Assembly: GCA_012295275.1 (NCBI GenBank)
Contig: CM022665.1
Location: 15,811,476 to 15,875,475, forward strand
Length of the DNA: 64,000 nucleotides
DNA from: Chrysomallon squamiferum
Lineage: Eukaryota; Mollusca; Gastropoda; Neomphalida; Peltospiridae
Direction of reading: 5' to 3'
This document shows, one piece after another, positions 1 through 13,500 of the stretch. Position numbers and translations under genes: made by a program. Under the pieces are notes generated by a model. That model saw only the letters and a program-made list of their open reading frames with translations. It was not told the origin of the DNA and made no database searches. Positions within the stretch are counted from its first letter, which is position 1; the number at the start of each line of letters is the position of its first letter.

Positions 1-671
1 AAAAGTTAGACAATATTGCTTAAATGACAAAAATAAAAATTATCTTTACCATGATGTCAACCAATATGGAATAAATAATAGTTGTGCAAAACAAATCTGT
101 TGTGTATACAGGAAGCCTTGCATAAAAATATATTCCTCATATTTGAAAGAAAACAGCAAGATTATATTATGTTTATTTAATACCACTTCAGTCAAATTTA
201 TAAGCCATCATATAAATATCATGTCTGTACTGTAATGAAAAACCCTTACAAATGTTAGAGTATAATCCACACTGTACAGATTTATTTAGCACTGCAATGA
301 GACACATGAAAAATGTTTTTATCACATGACACTTTTCAGTGCAATTTTCAATATGAGATACAAAAAATGTGTCTTCTGTAAAAATGTATGGTTATGTTTT
401 GACACAAGTTATTATACATATATTTATATTATATTACTGATCAAAGTTTGATCATGGTGCTGTTAAAGAGATTCGAAGTTAAATCACAAGTGATAAATAA
501 GTAGTGAAAAATGAAAAACTGATCAATAAATGAATAAATAAATATGATTGATGAAATAGCTATTTTACTTTCTTGAAGTTTTTAGTTTATATAAATGAAT
601 GAATTTTAACCTAAAAAAAAAACCCAGATAACATCAAAGTCAACAAGTATGATAAATTCCATTGTACTCAC
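1..671 (-). other. MDN1 intron 33 (partial)
   Basis: Sequence after the donor at 666-671. It is AT-rich and non-coding, and contains the first copy of a short palindromic repeat (285-344). No further exon can be supported. Confidence 0.75.
285..344. repeat. Short imperfect-palindrome repeat, copy A
   Basis: About 60 bp running from TTTAGCACTG to CAGTGCAA, with GCACTG and CAGTGC as inverted ends and partly complementary inner arms (ACACATGA / ATCACATGACAC). Closely similar copies lie at 6926-6984 and 8487-8545, all in MDN1 introns and in the same orientation, each preceded by a similar TTAATTTAG-like lead-in. Probably a small MITE or hairpin repeat family. Confidence 0.7.
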
Positions 672-3600
672 TGTTTGTTCAGACAGGTTAATTCTAACTA
701 GCTGTCTCCTGGCTGATCTTGCTATTGCAGCAACCAGACTAGTTTTGCCAACACCTGGTGAACCTTCTAACAGAAGAGGTTTGGTTAGTTGCAGTGCACG
801 GAGAATACGTTGTGCATTCATGCATGTTGTTGCAGCCTGGAGGGCATATTTTTCTTCTGAGCTGTTAGGTAAATCACCTGTTAGAAAAAACCCAAGAAAT
901 AATTTGTTTTAACTTCATTTGTTTTCTTACTGATAAAAAATATAAATCAAAACACATAATATTTTTTCATTTGTATGTTTAACAAGTATGTATTAAATAA
1001 ATAAGTAAATAATTAATAAAAAGACAAAGAAAAAGAACTAATGCAAGAAAAAAGAAGAAATATATATATATCACTAAAAAGAAAAGAAAAAGAACAAAAA
1101 GAATTCAGATTAACAGCAATTAGAAATTGAACTAACCTTTGTCTATGGCAAATGGTGGGATAGAAAAGAAAGTATCTGTTTCAGTAACATACATCTTCAC
1201 AGCAGAATCATGTGCTAATTTGAGATCAGCCAAACTGAATTCATGTCCAGTGAGTTTGTTAACTTGTTCAAGTAAAAAGTCCAAGCATGTTTTACGTGCC
1301 ACATTAGCGTTGAAGTCATTTCCTCTCTGTGTGATTCCTAAACAGAGAAATGAATTCAAGATTTATGAAAATAAAAAGATGAAATAAAAAGAACTGCAGT
1401 AACAAAAAAACTAATAATTTCCTACAAAAACAAGAGATAAATAAATTAAAAACAAAACAAATTTTCGATAAAACAATGGAAACTGATTATTTAATATTAA
1501 ATTTCACCATTTTACTATTATTAGTAGTAATATACCATTATTATTATTATTTTCATCATCATCATCATCAATATTTTTCGTTTGTAGTCAATGTTATTAT
1601 GCCTGTTTGTGTTATTTACTTCAAAGTTCTATTATATAAATTAACTCAATGCACCTTTCTTTTTTTCATCATGTATAACTTAATTCTTTAACTAATATCA
1701 TTTGTTTCTTACCAGTTCCAAGACAGTCTACAAAAACAAGACAAGCTCCATGAATATATGCAACAGCAGGATCAAGATATCTGCCACAGATGTTGATGAA
1801 CTGTACCCAACTGAGAATATCCCTGATACTGACAGTGATCCTGTAAATAAAAATGACAACATTAATAATAATGAGGTGAGTGAAACAATTGTTTTAAATT
1901 TAAAAAGAAAAAAGTAAAAATAAATAAATAATACTATTATTAATAGAAATTATTAACAATGAAAACATAATGAAAATTGCTTTGTTATTTGATTATAAAA
2001 TATTTTAAAAAACAAAATGAAAATGATATTTATCTCAAGCCAGGGAACATGTAAATGGCAACAAGAAACACACACACACATATATTTTTTGTCTGTTACA
2101 GGCATTATGGATTGAACTTCATATGTCTTAAGCATGTTTAAAAAATATGGTCACAGTGGAAACCAAATTTGACTATTATTTGTAAGAAACTTACAAGAAA
2201 TTTAATAATAATAATTTTTATTTCCAACAACAAATTTTAATTCTATCTCAACTGGAACAATTCAAATGGCCCATGGAAAAAATTTAAACTTTTTTCTCTA
2301 TATTTTAATATATAAATATCAGTCTTTTGGGTTTTTTTTGTTTTTTTTAAATCTTAAATATTTTTTCTTTAGTAAAATCAAATAAAAAATTGATGAATTT
2401 GGGTTTTTCTTTTGGTTTACCTCTTTCCAATTTCACTGTTATGAAACCAGTCTATGAAATCCATGATGGCTGCCCCAAATCCACTGGTACCATCTTGCTG
2501 GTTAGAGAGACAGATGTCATCGGTCAGATTGTGTTCAATGATGTCTATCAGATCTTGTCTCTGATTGGCTGGAGGGCACCAGATCTCTGTAAAACGATTC
2601 CTTAGTGCAGGAGATAACTGGAATAAATAAATGAAAGAATTACTATTCATTTAATCTCACCTGAATATATTTTATTATTAATTGTGATTAGGTGATAAGA
2701 GAATTTTTGAATTTGTTTTAGTCTTTTGTACAATGAAATGACAGAGAAGAAAACATTTGCTGTCATTATGCAGATTACTGTTACAGTTGTGCAGCAATGG
2801 ATCTTTTAACAGCAACTTTTTGCTGAATGGAAAGGACATATCATGGTTTTGCCATCAGTTAATGCACAATGATTGGGATGGGAATCAGTGTGATAGTGGT
2901 ACTGAAAAGTATTAAAAAACTTGTCTTTACTGAACTTAAAACATTTTTTTAATAAAATTAATTTTAAAAATAATAAAAATTAAAAGCAAATTAGGCTAAA
3001 CATTCCAAAATATGTAAAACAACTTGGCCAAAAAGAAATTAGAAAATATAATAACATGTGATCAGCGTAAGTTTATCCAATTACTGTTACAGATAACAAA
3101 TAGCAGTAATTTTAAACCTCAGAGGCTTTTCATTTTACATATTTAAAGTCAGCAAACTTTATTATGATGTACATTACTGATAACACAATCACTATTGCTA
3201 CATTACCTCTTTCTTGCCAAAATCGCCACCAGGATTCATAGTGGCAAAGATTTGAAAACCTTCCTTAGCAACTACATGCTCTACCTCATTCTGGTTGCCA
3301 TCACCACCACCTTTTTCAGCCAACAGCAATTTTTGTTCTGGTTCCAGAACGCTGTTCAGTCGCTCAAGAACAGAATCATCAGCAAGAGAAATTTCATCAA
3401 TCAAAAACATTTCTCCATTTTTCATTGCATTCACTAATGGTCCATCCACCCATTCAAAGAGTTTGTGTTCTTTTTCATTCTCCTGCGAGGAAAAATAAAT
3501 AAAATAAAAAATAGAAAAGAGTCAACATTTTGAAACAACATCTATGATATCTGTGGCAGCTATTACTTGCCTTGAAAATCATTTACAAGTTTAGAGCACT

Positions 3601-4525
3601 GTTATGTTTTCATTTTTCTTTCTTTTTTTTTAGCTATATTTAAAAAAATAAATATATGAAAAAAATGAAACATTGAATAATTTATTAAAAATACATAATG
3701 ATAATATTAGAGCTAATCTGCTGCCAACAATCCATAGAATAAATCAAGAATTATCTTTTATAAGCATATATCAATGGATAGGTAGGCGTATGAATGTGTG
3801 TGGGTGTTTGTGTATGTGTGTCTGATAATGAGTTATGAAGCTGTGGCTGGGACAAACAATTAAATAGCTCCAAGCTAAATTCTAATTTAAAAAAAAAAAG
3901 GGAATACCTCTTTGTCACCATGGTCCCTGACTGGTCTAAGTCCTCCAAGGAAATCAGCACTTTCTGTGTGCATATGACAGTTTACACTGTGTAGTGTTTT
4001 CTGTCGCAGTGCAGCATACATCTGACACACAGTTGTCTTACCACATCTTTAAATAAAATAATATGACAGTTAGAATAATGTAGTGGTCTTTTGTCTAACA
4101 CCCAGCTGACATATTTTAAATGTGATTCTAATTTAGTTTTCAATTGACAAATTACCAAGTTTTAAGATTAATGATATGATTAAATTACATTTCATGTGTC
4201 TCTTTTAGTATGTTTATGCTTCAATTTGATTTTAATATCACTTACCCTGTTTCTCCTACTAACAAGATTGGTTCATGAAACTTAATAGCTTGGCCAATCA
4301 AAACAGCCAATCTTCTCATGCTATGAGTCCAAACTATGTGCTGAAAGCCATCCACTGATTGGCTAACAGCCTCTTGCAGCATGGCAACAGTTGTGGAAGA
4401 TGTGTTAGTGAAGAGATTGAATAATGTTTCAGGTGACACTGTCCTTTTTAAGTGTTTTTTAATGACTTCTTGAATGACACCTGCTTCTTCATGTTTTCTC
4501 ACTCTCCCTGCCAGCACCATGTAGC
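672..4525 (-). CDS. MDN1: MDN1 exons 27-33: AAA4 module and start of AAA5
   Basis: Exons: 4246-4525, 3908-4046, 3207-3482, 2421-2617, 1713-1840, 1137-1337, 672-877. The AAA4 P-loop GETGCGKT is split by the exon 27/28 intron after the second glycine. Exon 28 continues with CHMHTESADFLGGLRPVR. Exon 29 contains Walker B (LIDEISLADDSVLERLNS) and ATMNPGGDFGKKE. Exon 30 has LSPALRNRFTEIWCPP. Exons 31-32 link to AAA5, and exon 33 carries GSPGVGKTSLV plus RINLSEQT, ending in phase 0 at a gtgagt donor. The next exon would begin DITDLFG-like and lies outside the window. Confidence 0.94.
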
Positions 4526-7500
4526 CTAGAAGAGTGAAACAAGTGGATGAATGAAAGAATGGCTGGGTGAGTATATGAATGTTTCTCTGAACTTGCCTTT
4601 TTACATATGTAACACATTTTAGAAGAAGAGCTAGAAGACAAAGGACAAAATGATTTAAAAAGAAAGAAGGAAAAAATTATATACAAGGAAAGAGACATAA
4701 GTTAAATGCCAAAGAAATAATACTAATATTAATAAATAAATACATTTAAAAACATAGTAACCATAATTAAATAATAATAAAAAAAAAAAACAATGCCAAA
4801 AAACAAACTGATTGAAGAGAGAGTAAGTTTAAAATAACAGTCTCAGTCTTGCAGGTTATCTAGTATTTTATTTTCACTTTTATTTATAAAGATGCTATAA
4901 AATACCACAAAAAGGTGAAATGGCAACATACATGCATTACCCACAAATAATGGAAAATTGAAAATGACTTAATATTATTCCAGTTATTATATTGTCAAAC
5001 TATTATTAGCAAAGATTAATGACTCAGGCTTTTTGTGAAATGGGTATTCCATATGCTAACTGTTCCTATCACCTCTGTTGAGTAGTAAGTAATAATTATG
5101 ATAAAAAGTTTGTATATACCATGGTCAGCAAGATGCTGGTCCCAATCATAAAACTTTTTGCTTGTTCCAGCCCCAGTAGCTTGGTAGCGTTCTGCCCAGC
5201 GGAACAAGTCTCTCAGAGTCATAAAACCCTGCTTGCCAGCAAAAACACCAGAACTTCGTCTTCTTGTCTGAGATGGTAATAATTATCATGATGATAGCAA
5301 CACAACAGTTAATATAACAAAAACAAGAGTTATTATGACCTTAATAAATAATAACAATAATAATAATAATAAATTAATGATTCTTGCAATAACAGCATAA
5401 ACAATAAAACCACAACCTTAATAACAATATAAAGATAAAAAAACTGTAATACTAATATTAATATTACTAATACTAACAATTGTAATAATAATAATAAAAA
5501 GAACCAGAAAATGAAGTACATTTCTAAAATTTAAAAAAATATATATTTATAAAATAAGTGCATTCAGTGATTTTACAATGCTAAATATTTTACCTGCAAA
5601 TCCAACATGACTGCCACCAAACGTTTGGCATAAGACATAGGAATGCTGCATCGCTGATGTAAAATTGTCTCCAGTTCTGCACTTGGAAGTTCATCAAAAT
5701 GGAGCTCAATGAATCGATTTCTGAATGCTCTGGATAGCATCTGTTTTTAAATAAACAAATTATGTAATCAAATAAATAAATTTGTAATGGCCTATTCATT
5801 AATATCAATGTGCATGATCCAAAGTATATTAGCTTTATAGTTATTGAATTAGAATGTATTTGCATTAAGAATTAACAAAGGTTTTATATTTAATTTAATA
5901 ATAATAATAATAAAAACAGTTATAGTGTTAGTAGTGTTTGCAATATTAATATAAAAACAATGAAAAAACATAAGAAAAAATGAAATACAATCAATAAAAT
6001 AAACATAACAAAATGAATTTAAATTTCTCTTGCAGAATGTTCTCTACAAAGCTATTTAAAATCAATTGTTTATTGTGTTCTAAACATTTAATATTATTTT
6101 ATGATAACAACATTTGTAGTATTACAGTAGCACTAACCTTTAGTGATGCCTATAGAAGTCAGAATTTTGACTGTGAAAATATACTGTGTTATAACAGCAT
6201 CTACAATGCATCATATTAAATTTACAATGACTCATGGGGTCTTGTCTGTTACAGAGAGGTTAATCATTACCTTTCTTCCTCCATATTGGCCAGGAGGATT
6301 CTGTGTCGCAAACAACATAAACTTGGGATGTGCTTTCACTGTTTCTTGTGTTTCTGGTATGAACAGCTCCCTGTTGTCATCTAGAAGCTGAAGGGTTAAA
6401 GTGAAAACAAAACAAATAAATAAATATGAAACTAAATTATGTGCATGTAACTTTTTTGAGAAATCAGTTAATAACAAAATGTTAAGAATATATAGATAAT
6501 GATAGCTAAGTAAATAAAAGGAAGATTCAAATTTTAATGATTCACTAAAATAAAAATAAAAAATTCTAAAAAGTCACAAAATTAATTGATATTTGTTATT
6601 TCTGGTTCTGCATGAAAATTAATCACCTAGCTCAATGCTGATATTTCTTAATGCGACAACATCAGGTCAGCACAAAACACACAAAATAAGAATATACTAT
6701 AATGAATTAGCCATTATATAATGCATGTTAACAATTAAATTTCAATCTGTAACTACTGTTTTAATTAACAACAAATAGATATTAAATATTGTAGTTTTGC
6801 ATTCTTTTGTTGCACAGTTTCAAATTCTGCAGTTTTACAGAAAGGAAAATATGACATTATTATGTATGTAAAGTAGGGATTACACTCATGATATATGAGT
6901 ATATTATGTACATTACACAGGTTAATTTAGCACTGTAATGAGACACATGAAAAATATCTTTATCATATGACACTTTTCAGTGCATTTTTTATCTCATATT
7001 CAACACTTTGGAAATTAACAAAAATAGTTATTGTAAATACTAAATCCTATGCTGTTATAAGCCAAATCAAGACACAGTAAATTATTTTACAATGATTTAA
7101 ATTATAAATTTCTTAACACAGATTGTATTATTTCACTTCAGTTTTCAGAAAGATTGATTAAAATACAAAATTTACCATTAACAAACTAAAGAAATATAAT
7201 TATTAACAAAGTTTTTTAACTTTCTACTTAATGAACTCAAACATAGAGTAACACTCTTAAAATTTATTTTCCCTTCTCACACTAGTTATATTTTTTACTC
7301 ACCTTAATCAATGAGCCCTACACCCTAACAGCATTTTACCAAATATATATATATTAAGCATAAACATAATATTAATTTACTTTTTCATAAATTCTGCAGC
7401 ACCTCCATTAATAACATTAATTTACCTTTAATCAACTCTTCAGTAAGTTTAGGCCAAATATTAATTTCCTTTCTACTTTCCAATAATTACTAATGATAAC

Positions 7501-10500
7501 TTACCCTGTCATCAACTATACACCTTTTAGCAATTTCAGACCAACTAATATTATTTTGGACCATTAACTTACTCTGATTAAAGCTGAAAAAGCTCAAGCC
7601 ACAAACATTAATTTCTCCTTCAAAGAAACTATAAATTGCAAACATCAATTTACCCTGTTCAATGCTTCCAAAACATCACTAGGAGCCAGGTTCAGTTCAT
7701 CCAGAATTATCCAGAACCCCTGTCTCATGGCTTCCACTAGAATTCCTTCTTTAAACACCAGTTTGCCACTTTCATCTGCTGCATAACATCCCACATACTC
7801 CTGTAGATCAGTGTGCTCGTGGTTGTTGACGCGGACACATCGATTTCCACTTGCCTTTGATAACCATGTTATCAGACTGGTTTTACCAACTGATGTTTCA
7901 CCTTGTATCAGAACTGGGTGCTGACTTGAAAAGGAAATATAACTAATATTTAATACAGGATATTTTATTAATGACTGTTTTAATATCGTATTTGACTGGT
8001 GAAAGATAATGTGTTATACTTGATATGTACCTTTTTGATTGGTCAAGGGTAATGTACAATACATCATATATACAATTACGTATGGCTTTCATACCTTTTT
8101 TGACTGGTAATGGTAATGTATAACACAGAATTATACAATTACTGATGGCTTTCATATTTTTTTTGAGTGGTAAAAAGTAATGTATAATACAAAATATATA
8201 CAATTATCAGTATCTTCTCTTTTTTGACTGGTAAAGGGTAATGTATACTACAGGATATATACAACTGCTGATGGCCTTCATACCTTTTTGGAGGGGTAAA
8301 ATGTTATGTTTTAAAAACTAAAATACATTATTTAATCTGTATGATTTATAATCAGTAAATCTCATTCTGGAAAAATAAAGAAAAATAAAAGAAAAATGAA
8401 AATACAGTTTGAGTTCTTAAAGAAAACTGTTTATACTGTTACAGAAAACACTACTATGATAGTAAAATCAACACAGTACAGATTAATTTAGCACTGTAAT
8501 GACACACATGAAAAATATTTTTATTACATGATATTTTTCAGTGCAGGCTGGTCAATGTGACATATATCATACTTACTCAGTATGTGGAATACTAAAGATA
8601 TTGGTTTGATACCTTCTCTCACATTATATAATATTTTACATAATAGGGCTTGATCTTAGCAATAGTTTTAATGATTATTATATATAACACATGTATATTA
8701 CACCTACCCAGCAGATACAATTCTAGCCAGATCTCTGAGATTTTCTCTCACAGATGGTGTTAGGATGTAATCATCTGCCACTGTGGGTTCCAGTGATCCC
8801 TGAGAAATCCAGTAGCCTTCAAATGATATATACATTCCATCAGGTGGTGCTGGCACTTCATGTTTGAGGATTGACTTGCTATTTGTCTTCCCAATGACGT
8901 AATCACATATCAGTTTTCTAACAACAGGATGAGAAGATCGATCAAGCTGAGTCAGAAAACTGAGACAGAATCCCTAAAAAATAATTAGTTATATAGTTAA
9001 TTAAAACATGAGCAAGGTTTATGGTATTTAAATGCCATATAATTATTTTCTCTCATAAAATATATATGTTTGTTTGGGTGTGTCCAGGGGTATATCTAGG
9101 GGAAATAGTGCCTATGGCAAGCACTGAAATTGCCCCCATGTCCAAACCTCTGACTCCAATTTTTTTATTCTAATAGAGCATTGTAGTTGGATACAGAATG
9201 AACTATTCAAAAAAAAAAAAGAATTCAAAAGACTTTGTGAAAGTGAAAGTGAACTGAGGAATTAATTTGTGAGGTATATGTGTTTTTAAGGATGAGAAAA
9301 ACAACTAAATCCAACCACCATTCATTAAATAAATGTTTTATTCAAATATATATTTAGGCTTTATATAAGAGTTTTGTTCAAGTAGATATCTAAGACTAAG
9401 TATTATACATAGTCATAAATAAGTATAATCTACTTAAGCCTGAGGTATGAATATTATAAAATTTACACTGTAATGTTTTTAAAAAGAACATTAAATTCAT
9501 AGATTACCTTATTTTACTATATTATTACAAGCACAATATTTTTACATAATAATTTACGCAAGTTCTTTAACAATCTGATATATTTAGTTGGTTTTTCTAG
9601 TCAAGTCAGCACGTACATTCTAGGGAACATCCACTTACATTTACATATGTCATACAGACTTGCTTTTACCAACCCAGTTTGATACAGTCTTTGTCTTTCT
9701 TAATGCAGCCAAAACACTTCATGATCTAGTGGCAGTGAATTTGTTTTAGGATACTAATCCTCAAATCAACATGGGAGTTTTTTGTTATTTTTCAAATTGC
9801 CTGCCATTGAATCACTGTACCAGTTGGCGTACTTTTACTTCTCTGTAATGCCTTTATAAATGACCTGGGTAAAAGATCACTGCATGCTATGTGCCTAATA
9901 ACATGGTAATTTCTTATTTGTCCTCAAATCGAATGATACCAATTTGCTTGGACCTCAAAGTCTGGACAAATTTAATTACTAACCCTGGTGGGGGGGGGAT
10001 TTTCTTACTTTTGATTTTCTCCCCTACTGTTGCAATGAAATCTTCCTTTTGTTTTTAGAAATTAGATGACATTTTCCTGGCAGCTTTAGTATCTATATGT
10101 TTGAGAAATTCAATTCTTTTAGCAATTTGTCCAGTACTCTTAACAGAGGTCACCCATGTTGCTAATGCGTTAGCTATGTTATATCACTCTTCTTGGCAGC
10201 ACTTTCTCTTAGACTAACATCCAATAAACTACTAAAATGTTTTGTGTACCAAGTGTTGCCTTTCTCTCCATGCTTGGCTATTTCTGCCCTTATTTCAGGA
10301 GAAAAATTATTGTTCTCTCATTTCCATTTAATGCCACTATGACTAGTAACAGTTTCAGGTGTTCCACTGCTGTGTACTATCATTTTGCTGTGTCCATTCA
10401 GGCAGCTTTACACACAAACCTATCTTCATGTTACTGGTCTGTTTATGTACTGCAGCATGGTTACAAGTACTTTTTTTACATATATATATTTTTAGCCTCT

Positions 10501-13500
10501 ATATAATTATATAGGTAATTCCATCCAGTATGGAGTTAGAAGTGGCAGAGACTAAATAATCATACTTATGAATACTTGAAACCCAGTCAACTTAATTATT
10601 AAGGGTACTGAGAACTAGTGCTAGTAGTCCACTGTTCTGACACTGGAACAGCAATATATTCACAGCTGATTATCAATTACAACACCAATTAAACATTTTA
10701 TTACTTCAAAAGGATCACATAATGTAACATGGTGAGGAAAATAAATTATATCACACTAGAGGGAATAGTGATTCTGTAACTGAAAACTTCTGATTCATAG
10801 CTGTAACACAATTAAATCATAGAATGATCAGTATAAGTAATACACTAGTTGCGTAACAAGGGAAAAAAAAGTATTATGGTTGTCACATTAATTAATAAAG
10901 TGTTGTGAAGGCACATTATTTTATACATGCATTAATTTCATACTTTACAATACACAGACAGACACACATACACACACATCCACATACAAGAAGGAATCTG
11001 CTGTTTTAACTCCAAGTACTATTCTTATTCATCTACTTTAAGGGATCATTTACATGGACTTTTCTACATTGAAGGAAAGCATTTACCATCTCACTGAGGC
11101 ACCAACTGGAAAAAGAAATAATCAAATGGATACCTTATTATACCTCAGTTCACCAAACTTTCACCTATATTTATAAAAAGCAACTACATTTTAAAACCTA
11201 TATTATTAATCATTAAAAAAATTATGATGTACACTTTATATAAAAAATGACATATAAATTTTGATGTATATATTAATGCTAAATTAACAAACATGATTAG
11301 ACAGTTACCTCATACAATGAACGTGACACTAAGCCACAAGGATTTGATGCAGCAAATTTGAGAGCTCGGCACAAAGTTCTCAAACTGAATCAGAAAATCA
11401 AAATAGAAATAATTTACTATCATGTTCAAATCAAATTCTGGGATGTTAGAAATTAAATAGAACATATCAATACACATTAATGTTAATTTTCAGAATGCTT
11501 CAAGTAAAAAAGGAGTTTATTTATAAAATTACATTAAAAGTAGAAATCTTACTAATAAAATACGGTAAATGATAATCTTTGCTAAAAAGAAAAAAATTAA
11601 CAAAAATGATTATACATATATGTAAATTAAGGGAAAAACGGTTAAAAGAAGAGTGGTGTGATACCTGAAGTGAGGTCTATGACCTGTCCCATCAGTCAGA
11701 TGTTTCTCTGCTTCAATTCGAACTTTCAGGTAGAAGTGGACAATCCTGTCAATGTGAGTGGGGGTCAAGGACAAACCTTTGAGGTAATCATTAATAAGAA
11801 TCTTCAAATCCTGAACATCATTCAACTCATCCACAAACAATTCTGTAAACCTGAAATTAAATAATTATGCAAAAATTAAAATTAAAATGATATATACAGG
11901 ATTTGTACACCTTAGGCTGTCAAAATTTACATAACTTTTCCAAAATTTTCCGTAGCCCAAACCCATTTCCAAACCTGATCACAACAAAGAGGGTTTTTTT
12001 TTCAAATTTTAGACATTTGTTTTTAGACAGAGTTAAAACTTGCCTTGACTAAGCTGTGTTGTATATAGGTAGGATTACTAGTAATAATAAAATTAATGTA
12101 ATTAATTTTGGCATATTAAAATGCAGTTTTATACTTGGAGTGGACACGACTATGATGGTATGTAAGGTGACTGCCAGAAATATGAATACAGAAGTATTGC
12201 TTCACAAAAAGTTGTTGTGTTCCTTTCTTCTAATTCAGTTAATAACTTATACCTTTAAAATGCCCTAAATCCTACTCCTTATGGGCTTGTGGTCAGAATT
12301 ATCAGTTGGCCTCAAAATGAAAAATATAACCAACCATAATGGGCTGTTCAAATATTACACAACACTATTCTTGTCAAAATAAAACATCCACCCACTCCAT
12401 GCCAAACTATACAAAATTTAAGGTAACACTTGAAGATTCCCCCCCCCCCTCCAACACACAGAGAATGCAACGGGGCAATGTTTATTTATATCCATATGTA
12501 TTACAATGATCTCCTTAATAATGACATATTGCTGTAAGATGGGAAAAAAAAGCCTACAGGTTTTCACTTTTAACTGACCATCATATAAATACAATGTTAA
12601 AAATTAAATGTCTGGTATATTAAAGCATTTCAGCTGGGTTTACATTTACCTGTAAAAACCTATATTAACATATTTTTCAAACAATAACCCACAACTTTTT
12701 TTCTTATGGGACAGGGCGGATTATATATGAATTTCATTTTCAATTTCAAATAATGTATACGCCACTTCTGTAAGTAGGATGTACTTTTGCATTTGGAACA
12801 GCTGATTACTGTTGCATTAAATCATTAATTATGTGGCATGTTACTGTGAGCATGTTGATACCCATTCAACAGATTATACTCATTAGTGTTGTAATCAATT
12901 ACACTGACCACTTAGCACTATCACAACAAGCCTGCTCTGTCAGTCTGATAGAAATTTGCAACAAGTATCATCTATTTACAAACTGGAATACTGGAAACAA
13001 AATACAGTTGTTTTTAGAAATATGGGCCTCCTGCACAAGTGCAGATAGTCTGAGTTAATCTTTCGGGATCAGGATACAATGAAACCATTTTCTTTGGCTA
13101 TGCCATAATGGCACCCTCATTATCTTGGTTAAAACGGGGCATTGGGTCAGGGCTAAATACTTGTGAAACAATCCAGTTTTTCATACATTTTATTTACAAC
13201 AAGGACATAATTTTCCACAACTTTACCATAGTCAAGGTAACAAAACCTGATTTTCCAAATCTTTCCAAAACATGTATGAACCCTGTATATAGATTCATGA
13301 TGAAAAATGCTGCAATACCAGTATATATTATGCAGATGACATGATTCATGTGACCCTATGAGATACTATAAAGTTAAATATTATGATGAGTATCAATGAA
13401 TTCTTAATCTTATTTATACATTTATTTCTACTCAGCAGCTAAACACCCATATATGAATTTGTCAGCATGTAATTAAACATTTATTCTTTTGATTATTCTA

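Noticed and set aside
10237-10506. 89-codon plus-strand frame
   Set aside because: Antisense to the N-terminal part of the transposase relic.
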